From positions 1 through 38,902 of the IMG/VR virus record IMGVR_UViG_3300030451_002487: a stretch of DNA of 38,902 nucleotides; one strand, 5' to 3'. This stretch comes from a virus. Shown here piece after piece: positions 8,502 through 15,500 of the stretch. Each line of letters begins with the position of its first letter. Positions within the stretch are counted from its first letter, which is position 1. The position numbers were made by a program, and so were the translations under genes. The notes below the pieces were generated by a model, which made no database searches, was not told the origin of the DNA, and saw only the letters and a list, made by a program, of their open reading frames with translations.

Positions 8502-8517
8502 TAGGTTTATAGGCGGA
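8502..8517 (+). promoter_or_regulatory. Repeated promoter element, copy 3
   Basis: This is an identical copy of TAGGTTTATAGGCGGA, four bases after the polymerase stop codon. TTTATA at 8506-8511 is 23 bases before the ATG at 8535, the same as at copy 2. A leaderless transcript starting at the ATG is predicted. It would drive the genes from 8535 onward. Confidence 0.7.
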
Positions 8518-8534
8518 AATGGAGAACGAGTATT

Positions 8535-8870
8535 ATGACGAGAAGTAGGAAGAGTAGTGGTAAGGCGACAGCCAAGCAGAACCAACAGAGTATAGCGCAG
8601 ATGCAAGGCGTGATTAACGAATTGGTAAACGCTGTGACGAATGACATGGGCAGACTTAACGGTATTATGTATGCCTTGCTTAAGGATTTAGACAAACTCA
8701 AGGAAGACAATTGCCCCCATTGTGGACAAGTCCTATTTGAGCCACAGTTAGATTTACTACCACCGTCTACACATTGCCCGTCTTGTGGTGAGGCATTGAA
8801 TACTGATGAGCAAAAGACCATAGATGATTTTGTCAATTGGGATGAAGGAAAGAGTAGTGAGGAAGAGTGA
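8535..8870 (+). CDS. Small zinc-ribbon protein
   Basis: This 111-residue protein has a very basic N-terminus (TRSRKSSGKATAKQNQ) and a helical middle likely to form a short coiled coil. A zinc-ribbon follows: CPHCGQ and CPSCGE, separated by about 20 residues. The C-terminus is acidic (DEGKSSEEE). Zinc-ribbon proteins of this kind often contact nucleic acids or proteins, but no specific function can be assigned. It is the first gene after promoter copy 3, and its stop overlaps the GTG start of the nuclease gene (GTGA). Confidence 0.75.
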   Translation: MTRSRKSSGKATAKQNQQSIAQMQGVINELVNAVTNDMGRLNGIMYALLKDLDKLKEDNCPHCGQVLFEPQLDLLPPSTHCPSCGEALNTDEQKTIDDFVNWDEGKSSEEE

Positions 8871-9721
8871 GAGCAACAGATGAGCAGTCAAAGGCTTCTT
8901 CTTATAACCCTAATATTTCCGAGATATTACGGGTAAGTAAGTCTTCGTTTATGACATACTTGATGTGTCCTAGACAATTCTATTGGCGTTATGTTGCAGA
9001 CATTCCCTCGCCCCCACCAACGGAAGAGGCTATTAGAGGCAGTATAATACACGCCGCTATGGAACATGGTATACTAGGCGAGCCTAAAGACATGGAGAGA
9101 TTCTTGATAGCAGAGGGGATGGAAGATGATGAGGGTGCGTTGTCATTGTCGGAGATGCTACATTCTATTGCTAACGATTTAGGCTCTTTTGACGTAGTGG
9201 AAGCAGAGGTTAAGCACCAAGTCTATGAGGAATTGACTACCGCTAGTGGTATGAAGCCTGTGATATGGGTAGGGATGATAGACGGTGTGCTTAGACACCC
9301 ACAAGGCGGATTGATACTTGTAGAGTTAAAGACAGGTAAAATGAATATGGGTAAGTTAGGCAGAACGAGAAAAGAATTGGTTTATTATAACCGTCTTTTA
9401 AAGTTAATGGGTTATGATGAAGTGACACACTTCCTTTACCTGTGTCCCGACTACAAGGCAGTAGACGGAGATAAACTACTTGATGAATATAAGAAGCGCG
9501 GTAAAACCATGTGGCTTCCTGAAAATAGCGGTTGGGCGTTATTAGAGCCTGTTATGACTCGCTCTATTAATGCCTTTGAGAACAATTTATATGACACTAT
9601 AGACTCTTTGAAACTCCAAGATTACCCGATGAATTGGAACGAATATTTTTGTCCGGTTTGGTGTGATTTTCACTTAAATTGTGAGGCAGAATTAACAGGA
9701 GAGATGGAAGCATGGCAGTAA
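8867..9721 (+). CDS. Cas4/RecB-like Fe-S nuclease
   Basis: This 284-residue PD-(D/E)XK exonuclease has a Cas4/AddB-type iron-sulfur cluster. C34 (MCPRQFYW) and three C-terminal cysteines, C262, C266 and C272 (FCPVWC..HLNC), form the expected four-cysteine set around the nuclease core. The core shows H62 (GSIIHAAME), D139 (GMIDG), E153 and K155 (LVELKTGK) and a YY motif at 173-174. It probably trims or resects DNA ends during replication-recombination. There is no CRISPR array or other cas gene nearby, so a CRISPR adaptation role is unlikely. The GTG start overlaps the upstream stop. The next gene starts inside its 3' end, which suggests coupling. Confidence 0.88.
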   Translation: MRATDEQSKASSYNPNISEILRVSKSSFMTYLMCPRQFYWRYVADIPSPPPTEEAIRGSIIHAAMEHGILGEPKDMERFLIAEGMEDDEGALSLSEMLHSIANDLGSFDVVEAEVKHQVYEELTTASGMKPVIWVGMIDGVLRHPQGGLILVELKTGKMNMGKLGRTRKELVYYNRLLKLMGYDEVTHFLYLCPDYKAVDGDKLLDEYKKRGKTMWLPENSGWALLEPVMTRSINAFENNLYDTIDSLKLQDYPMNWNEYFCPVWCDFHLNCEAELTGEMEAWQ

Positions 9722-9873
9722 AGACTATAGTATGTGCTGCCTGCGGTAAGGATGATGCTTGGGAGGGCTTTGAAGATGTTCTGCGTGTGATGGGACAGGA
9801 AGGACAGAAGCCGGAGATGATAACTATAGGTGGTTGTGAGTGCGGCCATCAACAAGAGGTGACACTAGAATGA
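9712..9873 (+). CDS. 53-aa zinc-ribbon protein
   Basis: The 53-residue protein starts MAVKTIVCAACGK. It has a CxxC knuckle at residues 8-11 and a second CECGH knuckle at 42-46, a probable zinc ribbon. It overlaps the upstream nuclease gene by ten bases and the next gene by ATGA. Function is not known; tiny zinc ribbons in viruses often modulate transcription or bind nucleic acids. Confidence 0.65.
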   Translation: MAVKTIVCAACGKDDAWEGFEDVLRVMGQEGQKPEMITIGGCECGHQQEVTLE

Positions 9874-9995
9874 TAGAAATAAAAACAGATTGGATTAATG
9901 AAATAGAGTATGAGTGGGGAGACTTTCTTCCTCTCTTGGTTGCACAGATAGGGTTTTTGATGTTAGGCGCATACGCCTTTTACAAGTTAAGGTGA
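9870..9995 (+). CDS. 41-aa single-pass membrane protein
   Basis: This 41-residue protein has an acidic N-terminal half (EIKTDWINEIEYEWGDF) and one hydrophobic segment (about residues 20-38, LPLLVAQIGFLMLGAYAF) ending in KLR. The positive end suggests the C-terminus faces the cytoplasm. AGGTGA at 9856-9861 precedes the ATG, which overlaps the previous stop as ATGA. It could act at the host membrane during takeover or exit; nothing in the sequence fixes its role. Confidence 0.6.
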   Translation: MIEIKTDWINEIEYEWGDFLPLLVAQIGFLMLGAYAFYKLR

Positions 9996-9999
9996 AAGT

Positions 10000-10998
10000 A
10001 TGTTATTGACTTTCCCTAGGGAGATTGGGCTACGCCGTAATTTATGCGACAGTCGTAATATCTTTGACGATTATATTACACGCATAAACGGCAAGGCTTC
10101 GGTGTATACTTCTCTCTATTCCTTTGAGCGCAGACACCCTACACGCTCTTGGAAGTATGACCCCGACTCAGTAGTGATGGATAGGGCGTGGTGGGATTTT
10201 GACACTACGCCTGAGCATGACATAGAGCAGGTCAAGCAAGATGTGTATACTTTACTCTCTAAATTACAGGGAGATGTTAGAGTGGTATTCACAGGTAGAG
10301 GATTCCACGTTCACCAAATGTTCTCTGAGCCTGTCAAGGGTCAGGCTATAGGAAGACACATTATACGCTATGAGAATGACGTTGCTAAGGGTCTAGTCAC
10401 ACTTGATGGTGTGGGCAACCCACAGAAACTAACAAGAGTACCCGACACATATAATGTCACTCGCAAGAAGTGGGCTGTTAATATTGACAAAGACGCTTTC
10501 TTTAGTGACCCTTTCAACTATGAGATTCCTACTAAGCCGGAGACTTCGCTGCTTAGATTTGACCCATTCAGAGGTGAAAAATTAGCCTCTAATTTTAGTA
10601 TTACTAAATGGATTGCTACCCACCCCGTAAACGAGAAGCAGGTAGTAAACGTATTCGATGGAGAAATAGGTACGTTAGACCAAGTGCCTATTCCTCCCTG
10701 TCTTGACAAGGCTATAAGACATGAGAACCCACGACACCACGTTAGGGTCGCTCTTGTGACACACTTAGCAGATAACCTGCGGTGGTTTGCTTCACCCTCT
10801 TCCCTCACCCGTGATGAGAAGATGGATATAAGCACTAAGATTTGCGCATTCATAGAGACTTTAGGTTGGAGAGATTACAACCCAAGCACTACAAGATTCC
10901 ATGTTAATAGCATGATGGATTACGAACACACTCCTTCAACGGCTTGGTACAAAGCAAGAAATATTTGCACAGGGCCGTGTTGGTTGCACGATGAATAA
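10000..10998 (+). CDS. Fused archaeo-eukaryotic primase (PriS + PriL Fe-S domain)
   Basis: This 332-residue protein should make primers for the polymerase. The N-terminal part (about 1-210) is an archaeo-eukaryotic primase catalytic core: metal-binding D66 and D68 in WWDFD, the nucleotide-binding motif TGRGFHVH (98-105), and R146 in LTRVPDT. The C-terminal part (about 228-330) resembles the Fe-S domain of the large subunit PriL, with IPPC (C234), KIC (C282) and ICTGPC (C323, C327) giving four candidate cluster ligands. One chain therefore seems to carry functions normally split over two subunits. A GGTGA at 9991-9995 precedes the ATG. The assignment of the Fe-S domain is by pattern only. Confidence 0.82.
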   Translation: MLLTFPREIGLRRNLCDSRNIFDDYITRINGKASVYTSLYSFERRHPTRSWKYDPDSVVMDRAWWDFDTTPEHDIEQVKQDVYTLLSKLQGDVRVVFTGRGFHVHQMFSEPVKGQAIGRHIIRYENDVAKGLVTLDGVGNPQKLTRVPDTYNVTRKKWAVNIDKDAFFSDPFNYEIPTKPETSLLRFDPFRGEKLASNFSITKWIATHPVNEKQVVNVFDGEIGTLDQVPIPPCLDKAIRHENPRHHVRVALVTHLADNLRWFASPSSLTRDEKMDISTKICAFIETLGWRDYNPSTTRFHVNSMMDYEHTPSTAWYKARNICTGPCWLHDE

Positions 10999-11014
10999 AT
11001 GGAGGTTATAATAA

Positions 11015-11155
11015 ATGACGATGACAAAACAGCAGAAGAGATGCCCCATGTGCGCAAGCACTAAGGGATTCATTGAAGTGCATGGTTCTATGGCTTGTCT
11101 AAATTGCCACACCAAGATTGTTTCTTGTTGTGGCGATGACGGCTGTATAATTTAA
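11015..11155 (+). CDS. 46-aa zinc-ribbon protein
   Basis: This 46-residue basic protein has a CPMC knuckle (10-13) and a CLNC knuckle (28-31), followed by a Cys-rich end (SCCGDDGCII). It resembles the ribbon parts of TFIIB- or TFIIS-like proteins in size and spacing, but is too short to assign. GGAGG lies upstream of the ATG. It is the third tiny zinc ribbon in this module. Confidence 0.6.
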   Translation: MTMTKQQKRCPMCASTKGFIEVHGSMACLNCHTKIVSCCGDDGCII

Positions 11156-11176
11156 AGTTATATGAAGGTAATCTAA

Positions 11177-11845
11177 ATGTTAGATTATAGTATATCTCTT
11201 ATTGAGAAGCCGATAGCGAAAGAAATCATAGTAGCAAACCACTACACGCATAAGTGGTCTTCTTGTCGTTATGCTTTGGGTTTATTCTTGGGTGATGAAT
11301 TACATGGGGTAGCGATTTATGGTTTTCCTGTGGGTAGGCAAGTGGTGAAATCAATTTCCCCACAATTAGAAAACCAAGATGTATTAGAATTGACAAGGCT
11401 TTGGCTCAGAGATGAAGCACCAAAGAATAGTGAAAGTTTCTTCATTGGGCAGACTTTCAAATGGCTCAAGGAAAATACAGACACTAAGGTTCTTATCAGT
11501 TATGCAGACCCTATGGCAGACCACTTGGGTATCATATACCAAGCAACCAATTGGCTTTATCAAGGTAATAATACCATGTTAGTTAAGGGTTATTTACATA
11601 AGATTAACGGAGAGTGGATGCACCCAAGAAGTGCGGTGGCAAAGTACGGTACGGTTAAGACTTCTAAACTGCTTGAAATAGACCCTGAGTACGAAAGAAA
11701 GGAATTGAAGAAGAAGCACAGGTACATCTATATCTTGACAGACAAGCGAGAAAAGAGAAAGATACTTGCGACACTAAAGCATCCTGTTTTACCTTACCCT
11801 AAAAACAATAAGAATTGTGAATGGCAGTCCTTAAATAGACCCTAA
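11177..11845 (+). CDS. Mom-like DNA adenine modification protein
   Basis: This 222-residue protein has the pattern of the Mom family, GNAT-related enzymes best known from phage Mu, where Mom converts adenine in DNA to a carbamoylmethyl form that blocks restriction. Recognisable parts are NHYTHKW (about 21-27), LGLFLGDELHGVAIYGFPVG (34-53), an ELTRLWL segment, a serine-containing ESFFIGQTFKWL, and ISYADP..HLGIIYQATNWLYQG. The C-terminal 50 residues are rich in Lys and Arg, suited to DNA binding. The expected role is to protect viral DNA from host restriction. No separate activator such as Mu Com is recognised, although the 46-aa zinc-ribbon gene just upstream has the size of Com. Substrate and modification are inferred from the family. 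Confidence 0.72.
   Translation: MLDYSISLIEKPIAKEIIVANHYTHKWSSCRYALGLFLGDELHGVAIYGFPVGRQVVKSISPQLENQDVLELTRLWLRDEAPKNSESFFIGQTFKWLKENTDTKVLISYADPMADHLGIIYQATNWLYQGNNTMLVKGYLHKINGEWMHPRSAVAKYGTVKTSKLLEIDPEYERKELKKKHRYIYILTDKREKRKILATLKHPVLPYPKNNKNCEWQSLNRP
11827..11840 (+). promoter_or_regulatory. Second-class promoter-like element, + copy
   Basis: GTCCTTAAATAGAC here is identical to a 14-bp sequence on the - strand at 29964-29977. TTAAATA (11831-11837) is a TATA-like box 25 bases before the ATG at 11863. It lies within the last codons of the Mom-like gene. It could start a leaderless transcript for the ERCC4-type nuclease, whose ATG lacks a clear ribosome-binding site. Confidence 0.5.
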
Positions 11846-11862
11846 AGCAAACCACTACTAAG

Positions 11863-12579
11863 ATGTTAGTGATAGACGACAGAGAGAATGAGAAGGTTCA
11901 AAATAAGATACTTCTGCGCATGGGTCTTTGGCCCGATAACCCAAAGGGGTTAGCAAAGGTAGCAAGACTCAAGAGCGCAGACTATGTTATAGGGCAATGG
12001 GGTATAGAGGCTAAAGAAATCAATGACTTGTATAGGTCTATCATGGGTTTCGGAAGAACGAGGACTATAGTAGACCAATTGCGTGACTTAGAGGAAAACT
12101 TTGACAAGCCCTTCCTCATAGTGTACGGTACTAAACTAAAGCCCTATGTGCAGGGGAGGCCAAACGCACAGCGCATGGCTATAGAAATGGCTAGGATGGT
12201 AAAGGTGATAGAGAAATTCAAACTTACCTTCTATCAACGCTTCCCTAAGATAAAATTCATGCAGTTAGATAGCATGGATGCTTTCGTAGATTATTTAGTA
12301 GTCAATCACACTCAATTATCTGTCAATGGGCAATCGGGCGTGGCTAACATTCCTGACTTTGTGAAGAAAGCAGGTCAGGAAAAAAAACAAGATGGTCGCG
12401 TCAAAGTATTAACAAGTATACCGGGTATAACACCTGCTATGGCAGTAGATTTGCTACAAAAATTTGGCAGCCTTCCACAAATACTTCACAGCAGACGCAC
12501 TCAGAAAGACCTTATGGAAATCAATGGCATTGGTAGAACTAAAGCGAAAAAAATCCTTGATTTGAGAACAAAGTTTTAA
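11863..12579 (+). CDS. ERCC4-type nuclease with helix-hairpin-helix tail
   Basis: This 238-residue structure-specific nuclease is of the XPF/Mus81/Hef family. The ERCC4 site is visible as DDREN (5-9, with R7 and E8), SADY (38-41, D40) and IEAKE (48-52, with E49 and K51). The usual ERK is changed to EAK here. The C-terminal 60 residues carry a tandem helix-hairpin-helix: IPGITPAMAVDLLQKFG, then INGIGRTKAKKIL. No helicase domain is present, unlike Hef. It may cut forked or branched replication and recombination intermediates. It is the last gene of the + module, and its stop overlaps the stop of the opposite-strand hub gene. Confidence 0.9.
   Translation: MLVIDDRENEKVQNKILLRMGLWPDNPKGLAKVARLKSADYVIGQWGIEAKEINDLYRSIMGFGRTRTIVDQLRDLEENFDKPFLIVYGTKLKPYVQGRPNAQRMAIEMARMVKVIEKFKLTFYQRFPKIKFMQLDSMDAFVDYLVVNHTQLSVNGQSGVANIPDFVKKAGQEKKQDGRVKVLTSIPGITPAMAVDLLQKFGSLPQILHSRRTQKDLMEINGIGRTKAKKILDLRTKF
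12547..12553 (-). terminator. Candidate poly-T terminator of the late operon
   Basis: Reading the - strand, a run of seven T lies 23 bases past the stop of the tail hub gene. A second run of eight T is at 12387-12380. Archaeal RNA polymerase ends on such T tracts without a needed hairpin. Both runs fall inside the oppositely oriented nuclease gene. The call is by position and composition only. Confidence 0.35.
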
Positions 12580-15500
12580 CGATAAGGCAAAAACACATTG
12601 CTTCTGTTGTCTGCGTTAAACGCCGCACGCTTAAAGTTAATGTCCATGTTTGTCACGGATAATGTAGAGTAATTTGCTGAGTCATTTCCTATTCCGGGTG
12701 TCCTACTAAATGTAAAGACTAAAGTATTGCCGCTTGTGCCTGCCCCCGACAATGATGTTGTCGAAGATAATTGCATATTTGCTTTCTTAGTACCTGTAGG
12801 AACAGAAAGTGTTTCTGAAAACTCTGCGCCTGTCTCAAGACATTTAGCGTGTATTTTTAACAGGGCCGCCCTATCAGTATTTGCAGAGGAAGGCAGTTTA
12901 ACATCGGCCATAATATTTATTTCATCGCTTATAGCATCTTTTGGTGTTTTAATTTCTACTTCTACTTGATGCTCTATTTCTTTCTTGCTAAAGGCTATTT
13001 CTCCCGCACCTACTCCTTCATCTTTTCCTTTGCCGGGTAGGTCAAACCCGTTGCCGTTGCTTGTTGCTGAACCCTGTGTAGGGTGAACTCTAAGTGGGCC
13101 TGTCATACCACGCATAGAAGAAGGGGTAGTAGACGTTTTTGTTTGCCCTAAAATGTTATTGGCATACTGCGCTGTGAATTCACTTCCACCACCTATTAGA
13201 TTCTTCATTATAGCCATGTAAGTACCCCTGTCAAACGAATTCATGTTTATAGAATCAGGACTAAAAGAGCCGCCGCTACCACCGCTACCTCCATCAGCCT
13301 CAGTCCAATTATTATTCACAGGGTCGCCCGGTGAATACTCACTACCCGGCTCAGTAGTTAGATTATCTTGTGGTGAGGGTGCTATAGCAGAATTATTACC
13401 ACCACTACTTGTCGTGGGGTTGGGTAGTTTTGGGGGCGCAAAGATGTAATCCATAATACCTTTACTGCTTGTAGATTCGTCTTCGCTTAGTCTTAGTAGC
13501 ACACGCTCTTTACCCATTTCTACTTGCCAATCTACGTCAGTCACAACCATAGTCAGGTTGTCAATATCAAGCCCCGCGTCTGTGTATTTAACAAACGTAC
13601 CGGGTACATAATTTAAGTCGTCTACAATATGTAATGCGGGTGCATACCACAACGACCTATGTGCGCCCATACCGCCTTTCAAACTCGGATAACTTCTACA
13701 GCCTAATGGGAAAATAGATTTGTTATTATATTGTCCGTTAGTAATCATAAGACTTATTTCACTATCGCTTTCTGCTGTAGCACCACCGATTTGTGTTTGT
13801 CCGTTTGTAAGAATAGTATACACTCCGCTTGATTGAGCATTTATATCTCCACATCTTGTCCTAAGAAGGTCACGACAATAATCAGCGTTAAAAGAAATTA
13901 CAATTTTGCCTGATGAATGATAAGAGGAAGGAACATCAATCTCGTAGAAACCGTTATGCTTGCATTCCACAGAAGTATAATGGTTGTTAGAAGATATGTA
14001 GCCATTTAGGGTGACAGAACCGCTTGCAGATACTTTGTCGTAGCCTGCATCAATAAGATATACTTGAAAAATTGCGCTATCAATATCTGTAGTTTTATCT
14101 GCATCAGCAAGAGTTTTTAGAGCAACTACTACACGTAGTTTTTCTCCTGTGTCGGCACTTACTTTTGGTATGTCTTTGCCTACGTGGACTACCTGTACCG
14201 CATAAGAAACTGACCTTGCGCCATAAGTAGTGTAGTTATCATTGTGCGCTACTGTACCTGTATTTATATCGCTGTCTCCGTACCTTGTGTGCATAGTGCT
14301 ACTTGTGACTGTATTACCCATGTTGCCGTCAAGCCCGCTTACCATGCCGGGGAAAATAACACCGCCCGTACCCTGTATTGTCCAACACCACGCTGTGTTT
14401 GCACTATCATCACCATCACCCTGAGAGGCTACTTGTGCGTCTGCTATGTAGCCGTATTTTCCACCGTCTAGCATTACATCTTCGTCTTGCGGTGCAAAGA
14501 GAGGCAACGGCTCTATTTGTAGGCTAATTGGGTTTTTCTTTCTTGAGTTATATTCTTGCTCTGCCAATCCCAAAGCCTCTACTCTGCTTATTACATTATC
14601 ATGCTCGATTATTTTCCACGTAGTAGTATCTCCTATCGCGGGCGAGGGGAAATCAACGAATTGCTTGCCGTTATCAAACAAGCATCTGACATACTCTACT
14701 CTTTCTTTTTGAGACATAGCAAAATCAGTCACATTTACGTTGTTTCTAGTAAAACTATAACCGCTATTATACTTGGGCCTAAACTCAAGCCTGTTGTCTC
14801 TACCAACTAACCAAGAGAAAGATGTAAACAAAGAATTGTTAAAGCCGACTCCGCCCGCTTTTTGTGTATCAACCACGGTTCTCATCAAAGTCTTGCTGTT
14901 AGTCTCAAGCACACTACCGTAAGAGTCTTGTTCGCTGTTGGTGTTGTATGTAGTCATTTTATCTGTAATGGGTATGTTATTTATATCAAACATATTTGTT
15001 ATCTTAGTTTTGGCAAGCCAATTCTCCATTATTCCCATGTTCCACAAGGCTCTCATTTTGTCAGAGTTATAGAAAGTACCGCTATTTAGATTTAGATATT
15101 TACCGTCTATTTTCATCATTAATCTGTAGGCGTATTCGTTGGCTACAGAATTGTATAGTGTCAAAACAGGCCATACTGATTCGTCTATGTTGGTTTTTAT
15201 ATGTGGGTGCGCAGTACCACCGGAAGACACAAAGGCTCTCATTTGGTCTACTAATGCTGACTCTATTCCGCTTTGTGTCCACACGTTATCTGTAGTCGCT
15301 ATTGTCACAGAATCTAGCATTACATTAAATAATTGCTTAGGTATTTTTAGGTTATGGCCGGTAGCCCACCCGTCTGTTATTTCATCAGCAGTCAAACCGG
15401 AGTCTCTAACTCGCAAACCGCTTGTTAGTCCCTCTGAGTTTTCTTCTGTGTTTAGAGCCTTCTCAAATGAGTAATAGATTACTCTTTCTATGTGTAGTAC

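Noticed and set aside
8867-9721. CRISPR adaptation role for the Cas4-like protein
   Set aside because: No CRISPR repeats and no other cas genes are visible in the window. The setting is a replication operon.
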